Notes under the pieces: generated by a model | Seen by the model: the letters and a program-made list of their open reading frames with translations, nothing else | Databases searched by the model: none | What the model was told of the DNA's origin: nothing | Assembly: GCA_020719105.1 (NCBI GenBank) | Contig: DYQV01000185.1 | Coordinates: 1 to 5,628, forward strand | Source: Rikenella microfusus | Lineage (GTDB): Bacteria; Bacteroidota; Bacteroidia; Bacteroidales; SZUA-534 | DNA: 5,628 nucleotides | Reading direction: 5' to 3' | Part shown: positions 1 to 5,502 of the stretch, one piece after another | Layout: each line of letters starts with the position of its first letter | How positions within the stretch are numbered: position 1 is the stretch's first letter | Made by a program: the position numbers and the translations under genes

Positions 1-24
1 TTTTGTGGAATAGCTTAATCGTCA

Positions 25-44
25 GGATTATTCATGAATAATCC
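25..44. repeat. Perfect 20-bp palindrome
   Basis: The 20 bases GGATTATTCATGAATAATCC are identical to their own reverse complement, with no mismatch and no spacer. As RNA they could fold into an 8-bp stem with a CAUG loop. No T-tract follows (the next bases are GGGTTAATTG), so this is a poor intrinsic terminator. It lies about 180 bases before the aminopeptidase gene, too far for a simple operator at the promoter suggested there. It could be an operator for a gene left of the window, the end of a mobile or dispersed repeat, or a hairpin at the 3' end of an upstream transcript. The symmetry is certain; the role is unknown. Confidence 0.85.
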
Positions 45-160
45 GGGTTAATTGTTGCAAATTGTTTTCACATTTATTTAACCTTCTTACTTATCGTTTC
101 TAAATCCTAATATCTATTCTCTAACTTAAAAGAGTATGCTACAAAAGCTTTTTTTTTAAA

Positions 161-191
161 GTTGCTAAAGACAAAAAGGAATGGTAATTTG
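161..191 (+). promoter_or_regulatory. pepP: Possible Bacteroidota-type promoter of the aminopeptidase gene
   Basis: GTTG at 161-164 is followed after exactly 20 bases by TAATTTG at 185-191. This resembles the Bacteroidota -33/-7 pattern (TTTG, about 20 bases, TAnnTTTG), but the -7 element has one base fewer between TA and TTTG than the consensus. Transcription would begin near 197, leaving a leader of about 24 bases before the ATG at 221. That leader contains an AT-only inverted repeat (AAATTTT at 201-207 and AAAATTT at 209-215) but no clear Shine-Dalgarno sequence. The match is suggestive only, because AT-rich DNA gives such hits by chance. Confidence 0.35.
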
Positions 192-220
192 CTGCCATCA
201 AAATTTTTAAAATTTATGCT

Positions 221-1609
221 ATGTTCCAAAAAGAAGTATATGTCCGCCGCCGGGCCGACCTAAAAAAACTGGTTACAAAAGGAATAGGATTATTTCTTGG
301 TAATGTTGAATCACCCATGAATTATACCGATAATACGTATCATTTCCGTCAGGACAGTTCTTTTCTTTACTTTTTTGGAATTAATCATCCGGGATTGGCC
401 GCGGTAATTGATTTTGAAACCGGTGATGAAACCCTTTTTGGCAACGATGTGGAAATAGAAGACATTATTTGGATGGGAGTCCAACCGATGCTTAAAGACA
501 AAGCTGCACAAGTGGGTGTAGGAAAATCAGCCGCATTTAAAATGCTTACTGAAGCTTTGAAAACAGCTACAGCAAAAGGTCGGTTCATCCATTTTTTACC
601 TCCCTACCGTGCTGAAAACAAGATTTTACTTCTCGATTTATTGGGAATTCATCCCTCCCAATTGAATGAGAAACGTTCACTGGAACTGGTTAAAGCGGTT
701 ATTAAATTGCGCTCCATAAAAGATGCGTTTGAAATTGATGAAATTGAAAAAGCCTGTGCTATTGGCTATGAGATGCACGTTGCATCCATGAAAATGGCAA
801 TTGCAGGTGAAACGGAACAACGAATTGCGGGAACTGTGGAGAGCATTCCTTTTAAACACGGCGCACGGATTTCTTTTCCGGTTATTCTTACGCAAAATGG
901 ACAAACGCTGCACAATCATTACCATACTGAGATATTGCAAACCGGTAGAATAATGATTACCGATGCCGGAGCAGAAACCGCTATGGGTTATGCCTCCGAC
1001 TTTACCCGCACGGTGCCGGTAAACGGAAAATTTAGCCAAAAGCAAAAAGAAATTTATCAGATTGTTTTGAATGCCAACAATTATGCCGCTTCTGCTGCTA
1101 AACCGGGAATAACCTACCAATCGGTTCATCTGGAAACAGCCCGGGTAATTACTCAGGGATTGAAAGACGCAGGTTTGATGAAAGGCGATGTGGATGCCGC
1201 CGTAAAAGCAGGTGCACACGCTCTCTTTTTCCCACACGGCTTAGGCCACATGATGGGACTCGATGTTCACGATATGGAAGACTTAGGTCAGATTTATGTG
1301 GGTTACGATGAGGTTACCCGACCCATCGACCAGTTTGGAACTGCCTACTTGCGCTTAGGGCGTAAACTGGAACCCGGATTTGTGATTACCAATGAACCGG
1401 GTATCTATTTTATTCCTGCCTTGATTGATAAGTGGTATCAGGAAAAAATAAACCACGAATTTATCAACTTTGACAAAGTGAACCAATACCGCGATTTTGG
1501 AGGCATACGCTTAGAGGACGATTTGCTGATAACCGATTCCGGCTGTCGGTTGTTAGGTAAACGAATTCCAATAACTTTAGAGGAAATTGAAGCAACGGTT
1601 GGAAAATAA
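221..1609 (+). CDS. pepP: Xaa-Pro aminopeptidase (aminopeptidase P, peptidase family M24B)
   Basis: This is a 462-residue cytosolic metallopeptidase that removes an N-terminal residue preceding proline, a step in peptide turnover. Residues about 1-140 match the N-terminal aminopeptidase P domain, and residues about 170-440 form the pita-bread catalytic domain. The five metal ligands are visible by alignment to E. coli PepP motifs: D248 (TDAGAE), D260 (YASDFTRT), H343 (GLGHMMG), E392 (NEPGIYF) and E432 (GIRLEDD). H231 (LHNHYH), H350 (DVHDM) and R430 match further active-site residues. There is no signal peptide or membrane segment, and the length is typical of Bacteroidota members. Between H343 and E392 there are 49 residues, against 29 in E. 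coli PepP, so a loop insertion sits beside the active site. The start is supported by full N-terminal domain coverage; no Shine-Dalgarno sequence is obvious. The gene is monocistronic and ends at a strong terminator shared with the convergent operon. The family is sure; dipeptide versus polypeptide preference is not visible. Confidence 0.96.
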   Translation: MFQKEVYVRRRADLKKLVTKGIGLFLGNVESPMNYTDNTYHFRQDSSFLYFFGINHPGLAAVIDFETGDETLFGNDVEIEDIIWMGVQPMLKDKAAQVGVGKSAAFKMLTEALKTATAKGRFIHFLPPYRAENKILLLDLLGIHPSQLNEKRSLELVKAVIKLRSIKDAFEIDEIEKACAIGYEMHVASMKMAIAGETEQRIAGTVESIPFKHGARISFPVILTQNGQTLHNHYHTEILQTGRIMITDAGAETAMGYASDFTRTVPVNGKFSQKQKEIYQIVLNANNYAASAAKPGITYQSVHLETARVITQGLKDAGLMKGDVDAAVKAGAHALFFPHGLGHMMGLDVHDMEDLGQIYVGYDEVTRPIDQFGTAYLRLGRKLEPGFVITNEPGIYFIPALIDKWYQEKINHEFINFDKVNQYRDFGGIRLEDDLLITDSGCRLLGKRIPITLEEIEATVGK

Positions 1610-1631
1610 CAGGGTTAAGAAATTATTTTAG

Positions 1632-1665
1632 AAAAAGCGTCGGACTTAATTTTCGGCGCTTTTTT
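1632..1665. terminator. Strong intrinsic terminator between convergent transcripts
   Basis: AAAAAGCG at 1632-1639 pairs with CGCTTTTT at 1657-1664. The stem continues inward through T1640-G1656, C1641-G1655, G1642-C1654, G1643-T1653 and A1644-T1652, giving 13 pairs (two of them wobble) around a 7-base loop. A T-tract follows on the plus strand (1660-1665), and the A-tract at 1632-1636 supplies a T-tract on the minus strand. The hairpin lies 22 bases after the aminopeptidase stop and 8 bases after the lipoprotein stop on the other strand, so it probably ends transcription from both sides. Confidence 0.9.
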
Positions 1666-1672
1666 ATTGGTA

Positions 1673-2281
1673 CTAATTATCTTTCTTCACTTGTAATGGT
1701 ATCGAATTTGTCGTTTTAATGACTTTTTTATTCCTGTCTAAAAAGTAGAATTGATTGTAAGTTGTATCAGGCAAATTACCTTGGTTGCCAATAAAATAAG
1801 TTTGAACCCAGTATCCAAAAAGTTGGGTTTTATTCAACCGGTAATAATTTATTCTTTCGTTAAGAATACCGAATTGTGTTTGTTCCGGATTCTGGATATA
1901 GGTTTCTTGAATATGTCTTAGATGAATGATTCTCTGTTCCATTCCGTCAAGAATTGGTTTGTAAGCCTTTTTCATGGTTGAATTAGCAATGGTATCAAAC
2001 TCCATCTTTGCTAAATTAAGATGATTGTTTTGCTCTAGTATTTGTTGGTTTAACTCCGTCTGTTTTGCTTGATACAAAGAATCGTATTCAGCCTGCAACC
2101 ACTGTAAACTATCGGCTCCGTAAATTGGTGTGTATTCTGAAATTGATGTAAACCTTTTAACCAGACACCCATTGATATTCATTTCATAATCCTTTATTTC
2201 CATGCGAATAGACCGATTGCAAGCCAGTAAAGCCAGAACGAAGAAACTAACCAGCACCTGTTTCCTAAAAAGCTTCATCAT
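1673..2281 (-). CDS. Small predicted lipoprotein of unknown function, third gene of the lipoprotein-processing operon
   Basis: I do not recognise the family. The frame is open from an ATG at 2362, but that start would overlap the upstream gene by 65 bases and bury the signal sequence. Starting at 2281 (an ATG ATG AAG doublet; the second ATG is at 2278) gives about 202 residues that begin with a clear lipoprotein signal: basic MMKLFRK, a hydrophobic stretch, then LLAC with the lipidated cysteine at residue 21. The residues after it (NRSIRME) lack the acidic cluster that exports Bacteroidota lipoproteins to the surface, so a periplasm-facing location is more likely. The middle (about residues 55-125) is rich in Q, E, K and L and looks helical or coiled-coil; the end has aromatic, strand-like segments. 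The start lies 16 bases after the stop of the Lnb-family gene, so the two are probably co-transcribed. It could be a substrate of, or accessory to, the two upstream proteins, or simply a passenger. Confidence 0.8.
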   Translation of the reverse strand: MMKLFRKQVLVSFFVLALLACNRSIRMEIKDYEMNINGCLVKRFTSISEYTPIYGADSLQWLQAEYDSLYQAKQTELNQQILEQNNHLNLAKMEFDTIANSTMKKAYKPILDGMEQRIIHLRHIQETYIQNPEQTQFGILNERINYYRLNKTQLFGYWVQTYFIGNQGNLPDTTYNQFYFLDRNKKVIKTTNSIPLQVKKDN

Positions 2282-2297
2282 CAAAACTAATTTGTCT

Positions 2298-3491
2298 CTA
2301 AAAGTTTTTAACGTGGAAACTCCGCATGACATGAACCCCACCGCGCAATAATAACGTGGCAATGATGGGAATAAATACCAGATTGAATTCCTGTGGGATT
2401 ATAAACCATCCAATCAATACCAATGAATTAAGAATTACAATAATGCGGGAACTCCAGGCAAACCAAAGACCCTTTTTCGCTGAAATAAAAAATGTATAAA
2501 TCAGATATAACGGGTTGGCCCATAAAAGATTCAGGTTTCCGGCTGTGGCATCGTGGTCGGTAGCTACCCAAAGTAACAGGATTACCACACCTAATAAACC
2601 GATGGATGCAAATAAAATACGGTCGGCAATAATCCAACTTTTATGCTGCAACCTATTTGAAAACACTAAAAATGAAATAAATACTAGCCAAAAAAGCAAT
2701 CCGGGACGAACATACCATGCTGTTTCCGGTAAAGGGGCCGACTCACTCACCAACTCTTGTGAATGGATGAAAAAAGGAATGCCATTGATAGTGCAACGGC
2801 TCAAATAATCGCGCAAATAATCGGGCAAAAAAGCCTGTTGCCGTGGGTTTGCTGGTTTATCGATTACTGAGCCCAACGCCAAGTCAATGCCAAAATCGCT
2901 CCAATGGCTTTTGGGCAGGTAAATATCAATCAAATTCCGGTAAGTTATCTCCTTACGGGAACTGTCGGCATGGTAAACCAAACTGTCACCCAATGCTTTG
3001 TAAACCAAATCGACAATACGGGTGGCACAGTTATCAAAAAAGAAGTCGTATTGATACTCGCGATTTTCAGGCAAGGAATTGTTTTTAAGTTGATGGAAAA
3101 GTTCCTGCTTTTGATAGGCGGTTAAATTAAGTACATCTTCGGTAACTCTCCGTTGCGAGCGTTTGTATTCATACAAAAAACGCTCTTTGGAACCGTAACT
3201 CAATTGATACAGCAACTTTCCGGATACGAATTTGGAATAGAAATGCGGAACCTCGAAATTAAACGTACCATAATTGAATACCCAGTTAATGCCCTGTTCG
3301 GGGTCAATTACCCCAATGGCGCTATGCCCAAAAGTGGAATACAACTGTTCGCCTGGGTCGCATGTTATTAAGGTAATGTAAGCCGAACGGCTTAACGGTT
3401 GGGTTGGTGGCATAATTCTTTGGGCAAAAAGAGGCATCGCAACTAAAACGGTAAATACCCAAACCGGGAGTACTCGAAAAAAATGTATCAT
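2298..3491 (-). CDS. lnb: Lnb/DUF4105 family protein, probable lipoprotein N-acyltransferase
   Basis: This is a 397-residue envelope protein. It starts with a signal peptide (about 1-23, ending AMPLFAQ), followed by a periplasmic domain (about 35-240) and roughly four to five membrane helices (about 262-279, 292-310, 325-337, 348-366 and 368-384). The periplasmic domain carries the family hallmarks: YSTFGHSAIGV with H56, NYGTFNFE (73-80) and FFDNCATR with C155. The His-before-Cys order fits a permuted NlpC/P60-like thiol fold. The C-terminal part keeps a second signature at 311-330 (TDHDATAGNLNLLWANPL). Lnb proteins have been reported in Bacteroides to add the N-acyl chain to diacyl lipoproteins, a role taken by Lnt in Proteobacteria. 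I infer that function from family membership; paralogues with other roles are possible. Its ATG overlaps the permease stop as ATGA, so translation is very likely coupled. The family call is firm; the exact reaction is less so. Confidence 0.88.
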   Translation of the reverse strand: MIHFFRVLPVWVFTVLVAMPLFAQRIMPPTQPLSRSAYITLITCDPGEQLYSTFGHSAIGVIDPEQGINWVFNYGTFNFEVPHFYSKFVSGKLLYQLSYGSKERFLYEYKRSQRRVTEDVLNLTAYQKQELFHQLKNNSLPENREYQYDFFFDNCATRIVDLVYKALGDSLVYHADSSRKEITYRNLIDIYLPKSHWSDFGIDLALGSVIDKPANPRQQAFLPDYLRDYLSRCTINGIPFFIHSQELVSESAPLPETAWYVRPGLLFWLVFISFLVFSNRLQHKSWIIADRILFASIGLLGVVILLLWVATDHDATAGNLNLLWANPLYLIYTFFISAKKGLWFAWSSRIIVILNSLVLIGWFIIPQEFNLVFIPIIATLLLRGGVHVMRSFHVKNF

Positions 3492-4708
3492 AAATCCTGC
3501 AAATAACGTTTTGTAAAATACTTAACCGGATACCACGATGCCACCAAACCAATTACCACCACGGTACCAAACACCATGGCAAAATCGGTCCAAAGCATTT
3601 GTACCGGATAATCGTCCACTAAAAAAGTACCCATGTTGCTGAGTTTTAAAAAGCCAAAATTTTGTTGCAACCAGCAAATAAGACCTCCCAAGACCAACCC
3701 CAGCAACGCCCCTCCAATACTTATCATCCACCCTTCGAAAAGGAATATTTTCTGAAGCCGATCTTTATCAAGTCCCATACTCCGGAAAGTAGCAATGTCA
3801 TTCTTTTTATCGATGATAAGCATGGACAAGGATCCAATGATATTAAAGCTCGCTACAATAAGAATAAAAGTAAGAATCAGGTAAATGGCAAATTTTTCCG
3901 ATTTCATCACCCGGTAAAGGACTTCGTGTTGCTGATACCTGTTTTTTGTAGTAAATTGGTTTCCTGCCAATGCTCCAATCGATTCCTGAGCTTCTTCTTT
4001 ATTGGTACCGGGTTTTAGCTTAATTTCCATAGCTGAAACCTCCGTTTCATATCTTAATAACCTTCGGGCAAAGCTCATGGGTACCAAAATGTATTTACTG
4101 TCAATTTCCTGTTGAATGGAAAAAATCCCGGAAGGAAAAATGTATTCTTTATTAAATGCCGTGGCCGGATTCATGGTAACGCTACCTGTCCGTTTGGGGA
4201 CATACACTTCAATGGGACTTAAAAAGTTTAATCCCACCGATAAAAAGTAGGATATTCCGGCTCCAATTACCGCAAAGTCACGATCGCCCTGTGTTAAAAT
4301 AAAAGAACCTTCGCGGACCATGGTATCTACTCCGCTGAGGACCTTGAATTCAGGAGGAACCCCTTTAACAATGGCCGGGGTCATGCGCTTTTCGTATTCC
4401 AGCAATACGTTCTCTTCCAACGTAAAGCAGGCCATATCAACATACGGAAGTGTTTTTATAGAATCGAAAGCTGCAGTATTGGGGTCAAACACTTTTCCTT
4501 CGGTAACGGTAATCCGTAAATCGGGATCAAACGTGCTAAAAACTGATTTTATAAGGCTATCGAACCCATTGAATACGGACAGCACAATAATTAAAGCCGT
4601 AGTACCGGTTGCCACCCCCAGAACCGAAATCATGGAAATGAAGGTAATTACCTGGTGCGATTTTTTCGAAAAAAGGTATCGTCGGGCTATGAAGGAGGAG
4701 AAGTACAT
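3488..4708 (-). CDS. lolE: LolC/LolE-type lipoprotein-releasing ABC transporter permease (FtsX family)
   Basis: This is a 406-residue inner-membrane permease with the four-helix LolC/E layout: helix 1 about 20-45, a large periplasmic domain about 46-270 (MacB-PCD type), then helices at about 273-297, 322-347 and 374-393 (FtsX domain). The N-terminus FIARRYLFSKK, the segment GVATGTTALIIVLSVFNGFD and the cytoplasmic KKNDIATFRSMG coupling segment after helix 2 are typical of lipoprotein-releasing permeases. Residues about 171-195 (VPKRTGS to IFPSG) sit where the LolA-binding hook lies in LolC. The protein would work with a LolD-type ATPase, not encoded here, to extract mature lipoproteins and pass them to a LolA-type carrier. 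LolC and LolE cannot be told apart, and Bacteroidota may use a homodimer. No Shine-Dalgarno sequence is seen; repeat DNA reaches to 5 bases before the ATG. The next methionines would cut into helix 1, so this start is favoured. Confidence 0.92.
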   Translation of the reverse strand: MYFSSFIARRYLFSKKSHQVITFISMISVLGVATGTTALIIVLSVFNGFDSLIKSVFSTFDPDLRITVTEGKVFDPNTAAFDSIKTLPYVDMACFTLEENVLLEYEKRMTPAIVKGVPPEFKVLSGVDTMVREGSFILTQGDRDFAVIGAGISYFLSVGLNFLSPIEVYVPKRTGSVTMNPATAFNKEYIFPSGIFSIQQEIDSKYILVPMSFARRLLRYETEVSAMEIKLKPGTNKEEAQESIGALAGNQFTTKNRYQQHEVLYRVMKSEKFAIYLILTFILIVASFNIIGSLSMLIIDKKNDIATFRSMGLDKDRLQKIFLFEGWMISIGGALLGLVLGGLICWLQQNFGFLKLSNMGTFLVDDYPVQMLWTDFAMVFGTVVVIGLVASWYPVKYFTKRYLQDL

Positions 4709-4713
4709 TGATT

Positions 4714-4728
4714 GCTGGTTACTGGTTA
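4714..4728. repeat. 15-bp direct repeat, copy 1 (abuts the lolE start codon)
   Basis: GCTGGTTACTGGTTA is identical to the copy at 4833-4847. Internally it is two 7-base units (TAACCAG twice on the minus strand) plus one base. This copy ends only 5 bases before the lolE ATG on the minus strand, where a ribosome binding site would normally lie. Confidence 0.85.
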
Positions 4729-4740
4729 TTGCTCTTTATT

Positions 4741-4808
4741 TCGGATTTCGGATTGTTGATTTCGGATTGCTGGTTTGCTTAATCCGCAATCGTAAATCTA
4801 AAATCCGC
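4741..4808. repeat. Imperfect inverted repeat, possible leader hairpin
   Basis: The arm at 4741-4768 and the reverse complement of 4781-4808 match at about 20 of 28 positions around a 12-base loop. Both arms are built from the same GGATTT/CGGATT words, so the symmetry may simply reflect repeat units inserted in opposite orientation. In RNA the region could fold into a long imperfect hairpin within the lolE leader. No T-tract follows, so it is not a terminator. Confidence 0.55.
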
Positions 4809-4832
4809 AATTCTTCTTACTGGTTTCTAGTC

Positions 4833-4847
4833 GCTGGTTACTGGTTA
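4833..4847. repeat. 15-bp direct repeat, copy 2
   Basis: This is an exact second copy of GCTGGTTACTGGTTA (first copy 4714-4728), 119 bases away in the same orientation. A degenerate third unit (ACTGGTTTC) lies just before it, at about 4819-4828. Confidence 0.85.
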
Positions 4848-4918
4848 CTATACTCTCTAACTTCTGTCTTCTAACTTTCATCTTCTAATCTCTAAACTCT
4901 AATATCTATTTTTTCCGG

Positions 4919-4948
4919 CAAATATAGATTATTCCGCCTTGGGGCAAC
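4919..4948 (-). promoter_or_regulatory. lolE: Probable promoter of the lolE-lnb-lipoprotein operon
   Basis: On the minus strand TATATTTG (4926-4919) is a full match to the Bacteroidota -7 element TAnnTTTG. GTTG (4948-4945) lies 18 bases upstream as a -33 element, slightly closer than the usual 19-21. Transcription would start near 4911, exactly where the repeat leader begins, giving a 5' leader of about 200 bases. The stretch 4927-4985 is noticeably richer in G and C than the DNA on either side. Confidence 0.6.
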
Positions 4949-5015
4949 GCATAACCACCGAAATTGCAGGAACACTTGGTCTTCATTCCATTTAGCATTT
5001 AGGGGGAGAATATGT

Positions 5016-5285
5016 TTAATAGACCTCATCGTGAGTTCCAATGTCAACAAAAACAGCCTTTTTTGGCTTATCTTCTGTAAAATAAAATACAACCCGAAGG
5101 TCGTATTCTATTGAAAAACTCCATAAATCCTTTAAGTTACCAGACAATTTGTGAGTTTTTAAACGGGAATCAAAAGGATTTTTTACAAACAATTCCAACT
5201 TATTCCAAAATTCTGTTTCAATTACTGTTGATTTAACTCTCTTTTTAAATACTTTTTTGAATGAATTACTAAATGAGACTTCCAT
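5016..5285 (-). CDS. RelE/YafQ-like type II toxin (predicted ribosome-dependent mRNA interferase)
   Basis: This is an 89-residue basic protein of the RelE/ParE fold family. Toxins of the YafQ/RelE branch cut mRNA in the ribosomal A site and slow growth until neutralised. Visible hallmarks are KNPF (35-38), THKLSG (44-49), LWSFSIEYDLRVVF (54-67) and the terminal IGTHDEVY (82-89). By spacing against YafQ, H45, D62 and H85 match catalytic positions H50, D67 and H87, and Y89 takes the place of F91. The second YafQ histidine (H63) is replaced by S58, so YafQ-identical chemistry should not be assumed; R64 may help catalysis as in RelE. The start codon shares one base with the antitoxin stop (TAATG), so translation is coupled. 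The gene is strikingly AT-rich (13 G/C in bases 5221-5280), unlike the aminopeptidase gene, which fits horizontal acquisition. No terminator follows its stop. ParE-like gyrase action is the main alternative. Confidence 0.87.
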   Translation of the reverse strand: MEVSFSNSFKKVFKKRVKSTVIETEFWNKLELFVKNPFDSRLKTHKLSGNLKDLWSFSIEYDLRVVFYFTEDKPKKAVFVDIGTHDEVY

Positions 5286-5500
5286 TATAGCATTTTTTTG
5301 AGTACACTAATTTTTGAAGAAAATTTCAACTGCCCTGCTAAATGCTCTTCTTGAGACTTAATGAAGTTATCAGCAATCTCATTTCTTCTAGAATCAGCAA
5401 TATTATGCTCCAATAGGTTTTTAATTTCCATTCTATCCTCCAGGGGCAAGCTATATATTGTTTCAACAATACTATCAAACTTTAAAGATTGTGTTCTCAT
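5285..5500 (-). CDS. Antitoxin partner of the RelE/YafQ-like toxin
   Basis: This is a 71-residue protein encoded immediately before the toxin, as expected for a type II antitoxin that binds and blocks it. The N-terminal half is helical and carries LPLEDRMEIKNLLEH (18-32), resembling the LPxE...L..LLE segment of several small antitoxins. The C-terminal half (about 45-71, ending SVLKKML) is basic and amphipathic and is the likely toxin-wrapping region. I see no clear ribbon-helix-helix, AbrB or HTH DNA-binding motif, so self-repression is not certain. Its stop overlaps the toxin ATG by one base (TAATG). An A7 run near its 3' end (5293-5299) lies where a -1 slip would fuse the two frames. The identification rests mainly on position and size. 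The start at 5500 is supported by a promoter match 20 bases upstream. Confidence 0.78.
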   Translation of the reverse strand: MRTQSLKFDSIVETIYSLPLEDRMEIKNLLEHNIADSRRNEIADNFIKSQEEHLAGQLKFSSKISVLKKML

Positions 5501-5502
5501 AT

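Larger units (their letters stand above)
4709..4911. repeat. Composite low-complexity repeat region forming the leader of the lolE operon
   Basis: About 200 bases contain no credible gene but three interleaved repeat families. Read on the minus strand they are: (a) a purine-rich tract with TTAGAG/TTAGAAG words (about 4850-4911), (b) TAACCAG units, and (c) AATCCG/AAATC words. GCTGGTTACTGGTTA (plus strand) occurs exactly at 4714-4728 and 4833-4847. GATTGCTGGT occurs at 4710-4719 and 4765-4774. CTAATATCTATT at 4899-4910 also occurs at 107-118, before the aminopeptidase gene. The region sits between the operon promoter match and the permease start codon, so it would be transcribed as a long 5' leader. 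Open frames through it on either strand are low-complexity and do not look like proteins. It resembles dispersed intergenic repeats rather than an insertion sequence; no transposase or terminal repeats are visible. Confidence 0.75.

Noticed and set aside
143..152. AAAAGCTTTT followed by a T-run, considered as a terminator
   Set aside because: The dyad is only 5 bp per arm with no loop, too short to form a stable RNA hairpin.
677..1237. Minus-strand 186-codon open frame inside the aminopeptidase gene
   Set aside because: It is antisense to the strongly supported M24B coding sequence, and its predicted product is cysteine- and phenylalanine-rich with no motif.
2282..2362. Longer N-terminus for the lipoprotein gene, starting at 2362
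   Set aside because: It would overlap the Lnb-family gene by 65 bases and place 27 extra residues before a textbook lipoprotein signal sequence.
4320..4874. Plus-strand 184-codon open frame
   Set aside because: Most of it lies antisense to the LolC/E permease gene and the rest runs through repeat DNA. The product has no recognisable domain and the permease on the other strand is clearly the real gene.
4709..4911. CRISPR array or insertion sequence in the repeat region
   Set aside because: Repeat units are short and irregularly spaced with no unique spacers of constant length, and there is no transposase frame or terminal inverted repeat.
4892..5092. Minus-strand 66-codon open frame overlapping the toxin 3' end
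   Set aside because: It overlaps the toxin in another frame and then runs through the promoter region of the lolE operon. No motif was found. The GC-rich part may be a conserved non-coding segment.
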